A stretch of 64,000 nucleotides of DNA from Caulobacter sp. Root343 (GCF_001425745.1 NZ_LMDF01000007.1:939126-1003125); one strand, 5' to 3'. Positions 35,132 to 45,261 are shown, numbered from the stretch's first letter. Numbers and translations are program-made. The notes: a model not told the origin generated them from the sequence alone.

Positions 35132-37525
35132 CTAGAAGCGGTAGCGGACGGTGGCGCCGATCGTCCGCGGATTGCCAGGATAGCCTTGTATGATGCCGGT
35201 CGACTTCGTCAGGCCCAGCAGGTTGATGTAGTAAGCCTTGTCGGCCAGGTTCTCGGCCCAGACCTGCAGGTCGAGGCTGTCGTCCATGAACAGGGTGCCG
35301 ATCCGCAGGTTGGCCAGGGCGTAGCTCTTGATCTGCGCCGCCGGGTCCAGGGTGATCGTGGTGTTCTGGGTCGAGCGCCAATTGGCGTCGAAGGTCATGT
35401 AGCTGGTCGTGCCCGACACGAACGAGTGCTCGTAGTTCACCGTGACGCTGCTGGTCCATTTCGGGGCCCAGGCGACCTGGCGGCCGGTCAGGTCGCAGGT
35501 CAGGGCCGTCGACTGGGCCGGACAGACCGAGTTGTGGAAGCTCTTGTAGGTGGCCTCATTATAGCCGAGCAGGCCCTTGACGCGCAGCTCGCCCAGGCGC
35601 GCCTCGCTCTCGACCTCGACGCCGCGCGAACGCAGCGAACCGACATTGGCCAGGAAGCGCACGGCGGTGTTGCCGACGCCGATCGCCTGGTTGGCCTGAT
35701 AGTCCTTCACCTCGGTGTTGAACGCCGTGACGTTCAGCAGCAGGCGGCGGTCGAACCACTCGCTCTTGAAGCCGGCTTCGACATTGTCAGAGGTCTCGCC
35801 ATCGACGTCCTGCTTGGCGCCGTAGATGGCGGTGGCCGGATCGAAAGGCAGCAGGTTGAAGCCGGCCGACTTGTGGCCGCGCGCCGCCGTGACATAGGCC
35901 ATGAAATCGGTGGTCGGGCGATAGCTGACGCCGACCTGCCCGGACAGCGACTTGTCCTTCAGGGCGTCGGTCGCGCGGCCCAGCTGGGCGTTGGCGCCGG
36001 CGGCCGACATGGCCGTAACCTGGGCCTGGGTCAGATTGCCGAGGTTGCTCTCGACCCAGCCCGTATAGGCGTAGTCGCGGTCTTCCCAGGTCTGGCGCAA
36101 ACCCAGGTTGATCGCCCACTTCCGGTCGGCGTCCGGATGCCAGACGACGTTGCCGAACAGGGCGGCGGTGTCGGTGTGGAAGCTGGCGTACGAGCGCATG
36201 CCGAAGCCGGCGACCGCCGAGGCATAGGCGCCCTGGGCCCAGGTCTTGCCGGCCAGGGTCGGGAAGGCCGCAGCCGAGGGATTGGCGGCCCAGATGTTGT
36301 ACTGGTCGCCGAAGCGGATGCGCGAGTTCACGCCGAGGTACTGCGTCGAGAGGAACGTGCCGAGCACCGCCTCAACCGGCTTGTCCTTGACCGAGGCCCA
36401 GCGCAGCTCCTGCGAGTACTGGCGCTCGACGTTGCACGAGCCGTAGTCGGGGATGGCGTTCAGTTGGGTGTAGTCGTTGTCGTTGTTGGTGAAGCAGGTC
36501 CAGTTCTGGAAGGCGCTGATCGAGGTGATCGTCCCCTTCTCGCCCAAGTCCCAGTTCAGCTCGCCGCTGACCAGGTTGGCGTGGGTGGTCGCCGTCAGCG
36601 GAGCGTCGATATTGACCTCGCGCTTCTCGGCGTCGCTGACCAACAGGGTGTAGCCGGCGGCGGCCATGCGGGCCTGCAGAGCGGCGGGGTTGTAGACCCC
36701 CAGAGTCACAGGGCCGATCGAGTTGAAGTTCTGCTCGGTGTGCTGGGCGATCAGGCGGAAGGTGACGTCGTCGCCGACCTTGGCCAGGAACTGGGCGCGC
36801 ACGCCTTCGCTCTGGCGGGCGTTGGCGGCCGGGCCGCCGGCGCGGTTGGGATAGTTGCCGTCCTTGTCGGTGTAGAAGGCCGAGACGCGCGCAGCCAGCT
36901 TGCCGTCCATCAGCGGGCCGGAGACGCTGGCCTTGACCTGACGCAGGTTGTCCTCGCCGAAGGTCACCTCGGCCGAGCCTTCTGGCGTGAAGGTCGGGAG
37001 CTTGGAGTTGATGATCACGGCCCCGGCCGTGGTGTTCTTGCCAAACAGCGTGCCCTGCGGTCCGCGGAGCAGTTCGATGTCGGCGATGTCGCTGAAGTCG
37101 CCGCTGACCATGCCCTGACGGCCGGTATAGACGCCGTCGACGAAGATGCCGACCGAGCCGTCGATGCCGTCGGTGTTGAAGCCGTTGTTGCCGATGCCCC
37201 GGATACCCAGGTTCTGCTGCTTCGGATTGGTCAGATAGACCGAGAAGGCCGGGAACTTGTACTGGAAGTTGGTGAAGTTCATCAGGTTCTGGCGCTGGAT
37301 CTCGCCCGCCGAGATCACCGTCACCGGCGTCGGGACGGTCTGGACGTTCTCCGAGCGCTTGCGGGCGGTGACCATCACCTCTTCCAGGCGGTCGCCGTCG
37401 GCGGTCGCCGCGTCGGCCCCGGCCGGTTCGGCGGCGTAGGCGTGACCGGCGCCGATCAGCACAGTCGTGGAGAACAGCAGCGCGAGGCCGCGCCGACCGT
37501 TCCGGCTTTGATTCTTTATCGTCAC
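35132..37525 (-). CDS. TonB-dependent receptor
   Basis: The 797-residue receptor has a signal peptide (1-31), TonB box LEEVMVTARKR (47-57), plug motifs (LGIRGIGNNGFNTDGIDGSV, VDGVYTGRQGM, LLRGPQGTLFGKNTTAGAV) and a barrel ending YRF. This plug type is abundant in sphingomonads and Caulobacter and differs from the Xanth-Caul type receptors nearby. It has no STN domain. It heads a run of three same-strand genes with two phosphoester-type hydrolases. Confidence 0.93.
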   Translation of the reverse strand: MTIKNQSRNGRRGLALLFSTTVLIGAGHAYAAEPAGADAATADGDRLEEVMVTARKRSENVQTVPTPVTVISAGEIQRQNLMNFTNFQYKFPAFSVYLTNPKQQNLGIRGIGNNGFNTDGIDGSVGIFVDGVYTGRQGMVSGDFSDIADIELLRGPQGTLFGKNTTAGAVIINSKLPTFTPEGSAEVTFGEDNLRQVKASVSGPLMDGKLAARVSAFYTDKDGNYPNRAGGPAANARQSEGVRAQFLAKVGDDVTFRLIAQHTEQNFNSIGPVTLGVYNPAALQARMAAAGYTLLVSDAEKREVNIDAPLTATTHANLVSGELNWDLGEKGTITSISAFQNWTCFTNNDNDYTQLNAIPDYGSCNVERQYSQELRWASVKDKPVEAVLGTFLSTQYLGVNSRIRFGDQYNIWAANPSAAAFPTLAGKTWAQGAYASAVAGFGMRSYASFHTDTAALFGNVVWHPDADRKWAINLGLRQTWEDRDYAYTGWVESNLGNLTQAQVTAMSAAGANAQLGRATDALKDKSLSGQVGVSYRPTTDFMAYVTAARGHKSAGFNLLPFDPATAIYGAKQDVDGETSDNVEAGFKSEWFDRRLLLNVTAFNTEVKDYQANQAIGVGNTAVRFLANVGSLRSRGVEVESEARLGELRVKGLLGYNEATYKSFHNSVCPAQSTALTCDLTGRQVAWAPKWTSSVTVNYEHSFVSGTTSYMTFDANWRSTQNTTITLDPAAQIKSYALANLRIGTLFMDDSLDLQVWAENLADKAYYINLLGLTKSTGIIQGYPGNPRTIGATVRYRF

Positions 37526-37954
37526 GAGAAATCCCCAAGCATTACATCTCGGACCGAAGACAACGCGTCGTTGCCGCCCGTTCGAACAGCATTCAGACGT
37601 GAAGAGTCGGGCGGATTTTCACCCGATTGCTTCAGCATCCTGTTTTCGAAATGATTTCGAGGACTCTCATCCTCGTCGTCGCCCCGCCGTCCTTATGTAT
37701 TTATTGCGTAGGTTTCGTGACGCCTTGCGTGCCTGACAATGACCGCGCCGCGCGCTCGGCCGTCAGCTCCGCCGTCTTGCCGCGTCATGGCTCAAACAGC
37801 TAAATCGCCGCCGGATGCGGACGTTGAGATCGCTCCAATTCGGCGACGTTTCGCATCTCGATAGAGGCGTGATGTCGTCAATCCGTCATCCAAGCCGATT
37901 AGTCCACGGCAGGATCGGTTCGCGTCGGCGAAACCGGAGATCCTCGCGCGCAGC
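37526..37954. other. Divergent intergenic region of 429 bases
   Basis: This region lies between two divergent receptor genes and must hold both promoters. No coding frame is convincing. AT-rich patches occur around 37690-37715. The clearest element is the 15-base palindrome at 37646-37660. No consensus sigma-70 pair could be assigned with confidence. Confidence 0.5.
37646..37660. promoter_or_regulatory. 15-base palindrome TCGAAATGATTTCGA
   Basis: Perfect 7-base arms surround one central base, in the intergenic region between divergent TonB receptor genes, 121 bases before the 35132-37525 start and about 295 before the 37955 start. The form suits a dimeric regulator. It is not an obvious Fur or Zur box. 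Confidence 0.45.
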
Positions 37955-40810
37955 ATGCCACGCAAAATCGATTGTCGGACCGTGCTGCTCACGATCACGG
38001 CGACCGCGGCGGCGTCGCTCGTGCCGCGAGCCCACGCACAAGTTCGCCAGGATTTGGGCCAGGCGCTGACCAAACTGGCAATCGAACGTGACGTACAGAT
38101 CGTCTTTCAGCCCCGCTTCGTCAGTGGCCGCCTCGCCGGGCTGGCTCCCCATGGGGCCAGCTTGGATCAAACCCTGGCCGCCCTGGTCGCCGGCCAGGGT
38201 TTGGTTGTCCGCAAGCTTGGACCGGGTCTCTATTCGCTGGAGGCGGCTCCGGCGCGGGTCCCGCTCCGATTGGGCCCAGAAAACGACGAAGCCGCGTCGC
38301 TCGATCCAGTTGTCGTCACCGCGCCGTACGCCGCCAGCCTGGGCCGAGCCCTCATGCTCAAGCGGCGGGCGCCCTATGGCATGGACGCCGTCAGCGCCGA
38401 AGACATCGCCCGGCTGCCCGCGGTCAACGCCGCCGAAGCATTGCAACTCGCCCCTGGCGTCAGCCTGGAACGTCATCGCGGGATCGGGCTCTATGTCAGC
38501 GTCCGAGGCCTGGGGCCGCAATTCCAGAACGTGCTGCTCAACGGCCGGTCGGTGGCGATGAACGACCTGGTCGAGAACGGCGGCTTTCGCGGCAGGCAGT
38601 TTCGCTTCGAGATGCTGCCGGCCGACGCCATCGAACGCATCGAAGTGGCCAAGACCACCACGGCCGACATGGATGAAGGCGCGCTGGGCGGCAACATCGA
38701 CGTGCGCACCTTCAAGCCGCTTGAGCAGTCGCGTCGCGCCGCCATCTCGATCCGCGGCTCGCGGGGCCAGAGCGGCAAGGTCGATCCCGCCGTCTCCGGC
38801 GTCTGGAGTTGGATCAACGATGGCGGCAGCCTGGGCCTGCTGGCCGCGGGCGTAACCGACCGCCGGCGCGTCCGCAACGACCGGCTCTACCAGACGGGTT
38901 GGAACCTCGATCGTTTCAAGTCGGTTCTGGGACCGGGGCTGTATACGCCCACACGCACCCGACCGACCGTCGAGTTGGAGGATCGCCGCCTGGCGTCGGC
39001 CGATTTCGCGCTGCAGTGGCGACCGTCCGCCGCTTGGCGATCCGACATAGACCTGCTGCTGACCCGGCTGGACGCCCACTACGACGAGTTCGGCCTCGAC
39101 ATCTATCCCGACGATCCCACGTTTTCGGCGCCGAGCTTCGTTCCGGGAACCCAGATCATCGTCGGCGACACCGTGCGGGCCGGAACCATCGACAACGTGC
39201 GATGGATGGCCTCTCGCGAAACCAGCCTGAACCGACACGACCTGGCCGCCTTCGGCGCGCACCAGCACTGGAGCGACGGGTCGTGGTCGGTCGAGGCCGA
39301 CTACGCCTATTCGCGCGCTCGCAGCTATCATCCCGACGGCCAAGGTACGGTGCGCGCCCGGGCGGCGTTCTTCGCGCCGCTCAGCTTCGACTTCGGCCAA
39401 GGCCGGGGCGCGGGCCCGGCCCTGATGACGCCGATCAACTACGCTGATCCCGGCCAATTTGTCGGCCAAGCCTTCGACTACACTTGGAAAGATTCGCGCG
39501 ACACCGACGAAGCGATCAAGCTCGACGCCTCGCGAACCTTCGACGGTCCTTTGGGCAAGCTGAGCGCCGGCCTCGAGCGGCGGCGCCGGGTGCGGGACTA
39601 TCGCCGCCGCGATTGGATTCTGGATACGGTGGTCGGCGCCCCCCTGACCACCCTGGGCGCTAAATCCTATGGACTAACCCCCTTCTCGAACTTCTTGGCC
39701 GGGACCAACGGCGATCTCCCACGCCGTTGGGTGGCGCCTGACGCGCGCGCTTTTTATGGGCGGCTCTTCACCCCCGAGATCGCCGCCCAGCCGCCGTCGA
39801 CTTCAGATCTTCGCAATTCCTTCGTGGTCGAGGAGAAGATCCGCTCGGCCTATGTCCGCGCCGATTTCGCGGGCGCGTGGTTCGGACGCGCCGTCGACGG
39901 CGACATGGGCGTGCGCTACGCCCATACCGATCAAGTCTCCGCGGGCGTGCTGTCCAGCGGGGCCATCCCAATACCCGCCGAATGGCGCAAGTCCTATGGC
40001 GACTGGCTGCCCAGCGCCAACCTGCGCATGACCTTGCGCCCCGACCTGCTGCTGCGTCTGGGCGCTTCGCGAGTGGTCAACCGGCCCAACGTCGTCGACA
40101 ACGCTCCGCGTATCACCCTGGCCCGCGACACGCCCACGGCCAACGGCGGCAATCCCGACCTGGACCCGTTTCTGGCCACTCAGCTGGATGTCTCGCTGGA
40201 ATGGTACCTGGCGTCGGGCGGCGCCCTGACCGGCGCGGTGTTCGACCGTCGGCTGGACCACTACATCACCGCTCAAAACACCTATATCCAGGTCCCCGGA
40301 CGCGGCGAGGTGCTGCTGTCGACCAACGTCAACGGCGGCGACGCCCGGATCCAGGGGCTCGAGGCCGCCTACAGCCAGACGTTCAGGTCGCTCCCCGCCC
40401 CGTTCGACGGCCTGGGCGTGCAGGGATCGGTGACCCTTGTGCGCAGCAGGGCCAACTATTTCGCTGGCGATCGGGTCATCCGCAACGCCTTGCTGGGCCT
40501 GTCGCGCACAAACTACAGCCTGCTGGCCTTCTACGAGCGCGGCCGCGCTTCCGTACGCCTGGGCTATGCTTGGCGCGGTCCCTACCTGACGACGATCGGC
40601 AGCTCGGTCACCGCGCCCTCCCATACCGAAGCCTTCGGGTCGCTGGACGGCGCGGCCTCATGGCGGATCGATCGCCGGGCGATGCTGACTCTGGAAGGCG
40701 TCAACCTGACGGACGCACGCAAGTACGTCTACGGCGAGACCCGAGACCAGCCGATGGAAACCCATCACTGGGGCCGATACCTGTCCACGAGGCTGAGATG
40801 GGCGTTCTGA
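37955..40810 (+). CDS. TonB-dependent receptor with STN signalling domain
   Basis: This 951-residue receptor has a signal peptide (1-29), an STN domain (about 31-96), a TonB box (DPVVVTAPY, 117-125), a plug and a barrel ending in RWAF. It is closely paralogous to the 882-residue receptor at 42505 (shared YVSVRGLGPQFQ, TADMDEGALGGNI, AFDYTWKDSRDTDE, YITAQNT), but only this one has the STN. It overlaps the following sigma factor gene by 13 bases, so receptor, sigma and FecR are translated from one message. Confidence 0.93.
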   Translation: MPRKIDCRTVLLTITATAAASLVPRAHAQVRQDLGQALTKLAIERDVQIVFQPRFVSGRLAGLAPHGASLDQTLAALVAGQGLVVRKLGPGLYSLEAAPARVPLRLGPENDEAASLDPVVVTAPYAASLGRALMLKRRAPYGMDAVSAEDIARLPAVNAAEALQLAPGVSLERHRGIGLYVSVRGLGPQFQNVLLNGRSVAMNDLVENGGFRGRQFRFEMLPADAIERIEVAKTTTADMDEGALGGNIDVRTFKPLEQSRRAAISIRGSRGQSGKVDPAVSGVWSWINDGGSLGLLAAGVTDRRRVRNDRLYQTGWNLDRFKSVLGPGLYTPTRTRPTVELEDRRLASADFALQWRPSAAWRSDIDLLLTRLDAHYDEFGLDIYPDDPTFSAPSFVPGTQIIVGDTVRAGTIDNVRWMASRETSLNRHDLAAFGAHQHWSDGSWSVEADYAYSRARSYHPDGQGTVRARAAFFAPLSFDFGQGRGAGPALMTPINYADPGQFVGQAFDYTWKDSRDTDEAIKLDASRTFDGPLGKLSAGLERRRRVRDYRRRDWILDTVVGAPLTTLGAKSYGLTPFSNFLAGTNGDLPRRWVAPDARAFYGRLFTPEIAAQPPSTSDLRNSFVVEEKIRSAYVRADFAGAWFGRAVDGDMGVRYAHTDQVSAGVLSSGAIPIPAEWRKSYGDWLPSANLRMTLRPDLLLRLGASRVVNRPNVVDNAPRITLARDTPTANGGNPDLDPFLATQLDVSLEWYLASGGALTGAVFDRRLDHYITAQNTYIQVPGRGEVLLSTNVNGGDARIQGLEAAYSQTFRSLPAPFDGLGVQGSVTLVRSRANYFAGDRVIRNALLGLSRTNYSLLAFYERGRASVRLGYAWRGPYLTTIGSSVTAPSHTEAFGSLDGAASWRIDRRAMLTLEGVNLTDARKYVYGETRDQPMETHHWGRYLSTRLRWAF

Positions 40811-41382
40811 TCTTCCCCACGCCTACGACCGAGTTCACCCCGGAGGCGCGCTCGTCAGAGACGGCGCCATCGCCGTTGGACGCGCCCGGCTTCGACGCGC
40901 TCGTCGCGCGCTATCGTCGTCCCCTGCTGAGCTTCTTTCAACGCCGCGCCGTCAGCCTCGAGGACGCCGAGGACCTGACACAGGAGGTCTTCATGCGCTT
41001 GTCGCGCCGGTTTTCTCGCCTGCACTGGGGTAATCCCGACGGCCTGATCTTCACGGTCGCCGCCAACGCCCTGGTCGACCACGAGCGCCACGAGCGATCA
41101 CGGCGTCGCGGCTACCACGTCGAGGTCGATCCCGCCCTCCCCGCCGAGGAACCCTCCGCCGAGGCGGCGCTCAGCGGGCGCGAGCGCCTACGAACCCTGG
41201 TCGCGGCCCTGAATACGCTCCACCCCAACGTCAAGGCCGTATTCGTCCTCTGCCGTTTCGAAAACCTCAGCCAGGCCGAAACCGCCGCGCGTCTGGGACT
41301 GTCGGTAAGCGCGGTGGAAAAACACATGATGACGGCCATGACGCGGCTGCGTCAGGCAATCGGATCTCAGCATGACGCCTAG
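40798..41382 (+). CDS. FecI-type ECF sigma factor
   Basis: The 194-residue protein starts at the ATG inside the receptor's 3' end (MGVLIFPTP). Region 2 (DAEDLTQEVFMRLSRRF) and region 4 (LSQAETAARLGLSVSAVEKHM) are clear. It overlaps the next FecR gene by 11 bases. It probably drives the downstream receptor gene at 42505 in response to the STN receptor upstream. Confidence 0.92.
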   Translation: MGVLIFPTPTTEFTPEARSSETAPSPLDAPGFDALVARYRRPLLSFFQRRAVSLEDAEDLTQEVFMRLSRRFSRLHWGNPDGLIFTVAANALVDHERHERSRRRGYHVEVDPALPAEEPSAEAALSGRERLRTLVAALNTLHPNVKAVFVLCRFENLSQAETAARLGLSVSAVEKHMMTAMTRLRQAIGSQHDA

Positions 41383-42370
41383 TGACATCGCCAGCCCGGC
41401 GCCCGGCCGCGATCCGCGCCAACTGCTCGCCGCCAGCTTGTCGCGAGCGCTTACTGAGGCCGAGCAACTCAGTCTCGACGCCTGGGCCGCCAGTTCGGCC
41501 GCCGCGCGCGAGGAAGTCGCCCAGACCCGCGAGATCTGGTTGGCCGCGGGCCTAGCTGCCGAAGATCCGGTGATCCGCCGTTTGCGACAGTCGGCGCGCC
41601 TGACCGCCCGTCTGAACCCGCCCCAACACGGGCGTAGCGCGGCGCTCGCCCGTCGCTGGCTTGTCGGGGGTCTCGGCCTGGCAGGGGCCGCAGCTCTGGT
41701 CGCGGGCGTGATGCTTGTCGATCGTCCTCGGACCGAGCGGTACGTGGCGCCCGACCACGCCGTAGCCCACTTGGCGCTGGCGGATGGCAGCCGCATCGCG
41801 CTCAGCCCTGGTGGCGTTCTGACGGTTCGGTGGTCGCGGCATGCGCGCACCGTGGACCTCGCCAAAGGCGACGCTTTCTTCGAGGTCAGCCACGACGCCC
41901 GCCGTCCGTTCACGGTCGCCGCGTCGGGCCGGACGCTGACGGTGCTGGGCACCCGCTTCAACGTCGCGGGCGGGCGACACCTAACGGTATCGTTGGTGCA
42001 AGGCTCGCTGCGCGTCGGCGCGCCGGGCGCGGTCGATATCGTGCTCAAGCCGGGCGAGCGTTATGTGGCGGCGAAGATGGGCGGCCGGGCGGAAATGGCC
42101 GATGTCGTCAGCGATGCGGCCTGGAAAGACGGGCGACTGGTGTTCGCCGACACTGGCCTGACCGAAGCAGCCGAGCGTCTGTCGCGCGCAGCCGGCCGGC
42201 GCTTCGTTCTCGCCGATCCGGCGCTGGGCGCCCTGCGGCTTTCCGGATCGATGAAGGTCGAGCGGATCGAGGACGTGCGATCCGTGCTGGAGGCCGGCTT
42301 GCCGGTGGCCACCCACCTCGCGGGTAATGGCGACATCGTCATTACGAGCGTAGACGAAACTCGTCCTTAA
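41372..42370 (+). CDS. FecR-family anti-sigma factor
   Basis: The 332-residue protein has a cytoplasmic N-terminal domain, a transmembrane helix (about 91-110), a FecR domain (VAHLALADGSRIALSPGGVL, FEVSHDARRPFTVAASGRTLTVLGTRFNV) and a C-terminal STN-like part (LRLSGSMKVERIEDVRSVL). It is the partner of the sigma factor whose end it overlaps. Confidence 0.92.
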   Translation: MTPSDIASPAPGRDPRQLLAASLSRALTEAEQLSLDAWAASSAAAREEVAQTREIWLAAGLAAEDPVIRRLRQSARLTARLNPPQHGRSAALARRWLVGGLGLAGAAALVAGVMLVDRPRTERYVAPDHAVAHLALADGSRIALSPGGVLTVRWSRHARTVDLAKGDAFFEVSHDARRPFTVAASGRTLTVLGTRFNVAGGRHLTVSLVQGSLRVGAPGAVDIVLKPGERYVAAKMGGRAEMADVVSDAAWKDGRLVFADTGLTEAAERLSRAAGRRFVLADPALGALRLSGSMKVERIEDVRSVLEAGLPVATHLAGNGDIVITSVDETRP

Positions 42371-42504
42371 GCGGATAAAACTTCCGGCTTTTCAACAGGC
42401 TGTCGCAAATATTTCATCAGCTCGCGACTGAGGTTTGACCGACCAGCTTTCGTTCTTCCTCCCCGACCCGCCTCCCTGCGGGCAGCCAATCCATCGGGGG
42501 ATAG

Positions 42505-45153
42505 ATGATCCGCTCCAAGTTCATGCCGGCGCGCTGTGCGGGCGCCGTGGCCGTTCTCGCCTTCGCCGCTCAAGGCGCCTGGCTGTCCCAGGCTCACGCC
42601 GCCGAACCCGCGACCGCCGCGGCCGCCGAGCCGGCCGACGCGGTCGACGCCATCGTCGTCACCTCCTACGGCAAGAGCCTGCAGGCCGCCGCCGCCCTGA
42701 AGCGCTCGGCCGCCTATGGCCTGGACGCGATCAACGCCGAGGACATCGGCAAATTCCCGACCCGCAACGCGGCCGAGGCCCTGCAGCTGGTCACCGGCGT
42801 TACCATCGACCGTCAGCGCGGCGCCGGCCTCTATGTCAGCGTTCGAGGCCTGGGGCCGCAGTTCCAGTACACCGAGCTGAACGGCCGCTCGATCGCCGTC
42901 AACGACCTGATCGAAAATGGCGGCGCCAAGGGTCGTCAGTTCCGCTTCGAGGTGCTGCCCGCCGAGCTGATCTCGCAGATCGAGGTTGTGAAAACGCCGA
43001 CCGCGGACATGGACGAAGGCGCCCTGGGCGGCAACATCAATATCAAGACCTTCAAGCCCTTCGATCTTGGCAAAAAGGCCGCCTTCTCGGTGCGCGAGAC
43101 CTACAATGACGTCCGCAAGAAGGCCGACCCGTCATTCTCGGGCCTGGGCAGCTGGACCAACGCCGACAACACGCTGGGCCTGCTGGCCTCGGGCCTGTAC
43201 GACGAGCGCCACGTCCGCAACGACCGCCTGTACCAGGTCGGCTGGAACCTCGATAAGTTCAAGTCGGTGGTGGGCAGCGGCCTCTACACGCCGTCGCGCA
43301 CCCGCACGACGATCGAGACCGAGCATCGCAAGCTCTATTCGGGCGCCCTGTCAGGCCAGTGGAAGCCGAACGGCGATTTCCAGACCGACGTCGACCTTCT
43401 GATGACCCGGCTCGACGTCGATTACGACGAGTTCGGCCTCGACATCTATCCGGACGACAGCACCTTCGCCGCGCCACAGTTCGTGGCCGGCAGCCAGAAG
43501 GTCGTGGGCGACACGATCGTGGCCGCGACGATCAACAACGTCCGCTGGATGGGTTCGCGCGAGACCAGCCTGAACCGCCACGACTTGGCGATCTTCGGGA
43601 TCAAGCAAGCCTGGACCCCCGGCGCCTGGAGCTTCAACGCCGAGTACGGCTATTCGCGCGCCCGCAGCTACCACCCCGACGGCAAGGCCACGACCCGCAA
43701 CCGCATCGCCTTCTTCGCCCCGCTGACCTACGACTTCTCGCGCGGCTATACGGCGATCCCGCAGCTGACCACGCCCGTCGACTACACCAACCCGGCCAAC
43801 TATGTCGGCCAGGCCTTCGACTATACCTGGAAGGACTCGCGCGACACCGACGAGACCTTCCGGTTGGACGGCTCGCGCGTCTTCTCGGGTTGGTTCACCA
43901 AGCTGGCGTTCGGCGCCGAGCAGCACAATCTGAACCGCACCTACCTGCGCCGTGACTGGGTGCTCAACGACATCCTCAACGTGCCGCTGACCACCCTGGG
44001 CTCCAGCTTCTATCAGCCCATGCCCTATTCCGGCTTCCTGTCGGATTTCTCGGGCAATACGCCGCGCACCTGGGTCAGCCCGACCCGTGACGCCTACTAC
44101 AACCGCCTGTACACGCCGACCGTGGCGGCCCAACCGTGGTCGGCGGCCGACCTGCGCAACTCGTTCATCGTCGACCAGAAGATCCACAGCGCCTATGTGC
44201 GCGGCGACTTCAAGTTCGACCTGGCCGGCCTGCCGGTCAGCGGCAACCTGGGCGTGCGCTACGCCGAGACCAAGCAACTGGCCAGCGGCACGCTGACCAG
44301 CGGCTCGACGCCGGTGCCGGTCGGCTACCTGAAGACCTACGACAACTGGCTGCCCAGCTTGAACGTCAAGGTCGAACTGCGCGACGACCTGATCGCCCGT
44401 TTCGCCGCCTCGCGCGTCGTCAACCGCCCCAACGTTACTGACAGCGCCCCGCGCATCAGCGTCTCGCGCGACTCGCCGACGGCCTCGGGCGGCAATCCGG
44501 ACCTGGATCCGTTCCTGGCCGATCAGTACGACGCCTCGCTGGAGTGGTACCCGGCTCCGACCACGGCCGTGACCGGCGCCATCTTCGTCAAGAAGATGGA
44601 CGATTACATCACCGCCCAGAACACCACGATCCAGGTGCCCGGCCGCGGCGACATCCTGCTGTCGGCCAGCGTCAATGGCGGCGACGCCGAGATCAAGGGC
44701 TTCGAGGCTGCCTACAACCAGTCGCTGTCGTTCCTGCCCGGGCCGTTCGACGGCTTCGGCGTGCAGGCCTCGGTCACCCTGGTCGACAGCAAGGCGAACT
44801 ACTTCGCCGGCAATCGTCAGATCAAGGACGACCTCGTGGGCCTTTCCAAGAAGAGCTACAACCTGGTCGGCTATTACGAGAAGGGTCCGATCAGCGCCCG
44901 CCTCGGCTGGTTCTGGCGCTCGCGCTACCTGACCTCGATCGGCAGCACCACGACGGCCCAGGCCTATGTCGACGCCTATGGCTCGCTCGACGGCTCGGTG
45001 TCCTACCAGCTAACGCCGCAATACGCCCTGACGCTGGAAGGCTCGAACCTCACGGACGAGATCCGCTACGTCTACGGCAAGAGAAAGGACCAGCCGATGG
45101 AGATCTATCACTGGGGCCGCACGGTCTCGCTGACCCTGCGCGGCAAGTTCTAG
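42505..45153 (+). CDS. TonB-dependent receptor (paralogue without STN domain)
   Basis: This 882-residue receptor has a signal peptide (1-32), TonB box (VDAIVVTSY, 47-55), plug and barrel ending RGKF. It is homologous along its length to the receptor at 37955 but goes directly from signal peptide to TonB box. It probably does the bulk transport of the ligand sensed by its paralogue. A GGGGG lies 4 bases before the ATG. Two hairpins follow, then a phospholipase C gene. Confidence 0.93.
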   Translation: MIRSKFMPARCAGAVAVLAFAAQGAWLSQAHAAEPATAAAAEPADAVDAIVVTSYGKSLQAAAALKRSAAYGLDAINAEDIGKFPTRNAAEALQLVTGVTIDRQRGAGLYVSVRGLGPQFQYTELNGRSIAVNDLIENGGAKGRQFRFEVLPAELISQIEVVKTPTADMDEGALGGNINIKTFKPFDLGKKAAFSVRETYNDVRKKADPSFSGLGSWTNADNTLGLLASGLYDERHVRNDRLYQVGWNLDKFKSVVGSGLYTPSRTRTTIETEHRKLYSGALSGQWKPNGDFQTDVDLLMTRLDVDYDEFGLDIYPDDSTFAAPQFVAGSQKVVGDTIVAATINNVRWMGSRETSLNRHDLAIFGIKQAWTPGAWSFNAEYGYSRARSYHPDGKATTRNRIAFFAPLTYDFSRGYTAIPQLTTPVDYTNPANYVGQAFDYTWKDSRDTDETFRLDGSRVFSGWFTKLAFGAEQHNLNRTYLRRDWVLNDILNVPLTTLGSSFYQPMPYSGFLSDFSGNTPRTWVSPTRDAYYNRLYTPTVAAQPWSAADLRNSFIVDQKIHSAYVRGDFKFDLAGLPVSGNLGVRYAETKQLASGTLTSGSTPVPVGYLKTYDNWLPSLNVKVELRDDLIARFAASRVVNRPNVTDSAPRISVSRDSPTASGGNPDLDPFLADQYDASLEWYPAPTTAVTGAIFVKKMDDYITAQNTTIQVPGRGDILLSASVNGGDAEIKGFEAAYNQSLSFLPGPFDGFGVQASVTLVDSKANYFAGNRQIKDDLVGLSKKSYNLVGYYEKGPISARLGWFWRSRYLTSIGSTTTAQAYVDAYGSLDGSVSYQLTPQYALTLEGSNLTDEIRYVYGKRKDQPMEIYHWGRTVSLTLRGKF

Positions 45154-45171
45154 TCCATTTCCAGTCCCCTC

Positions 45172-45194
45172 GGGCGGCCGCGCGTCGGCCGCCC
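45172..45194 (+). terminator. GC-rich hairpin after receptor gene
   Basis: A perfect 9-bp stem (gggcggccg/cggccgccc) with a 5-base loop starts 18 bases past the receptor stop. The same stem sequence recurs at 53991-54014. It is probably an mRNA end-protecting or attenuating hairpin rather than a terminator on its own. Confidence 0.55.
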
Positions 45195-45202
45195 CACCTC
45201 AT

Positions 45203-45243
45203 GGATCGGCGCGCCCCTAGCGCGCGCCGATCCGCCTTTTTCC
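45203..45243 (+). terminator. Rho-independent terminator between receptor and phospholipase C genes
   Basis: A perfect 12-bp stem (ggatcggcgcgc/gcgcgccgatcc, 45203-45214 and 45222-45233) with a 7-base loop is followed by gcctttttc. This has the full form of an intrinsic terminator, yet the next gene starts only about 20 bases further, so it either limits read-through or separates two units. Confidence 0.75.
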
Positions 45244-45261
45244 TTCTTATGAGGTCCTGCC

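Noticed and set aside
39877..40797. N-terminal extension of the sigma factor frame at 40798
   Set aside because: These 307 codons are an out-of-frame reading of the STN receptor gene; real sigma homology begins after the ATG at 40798.
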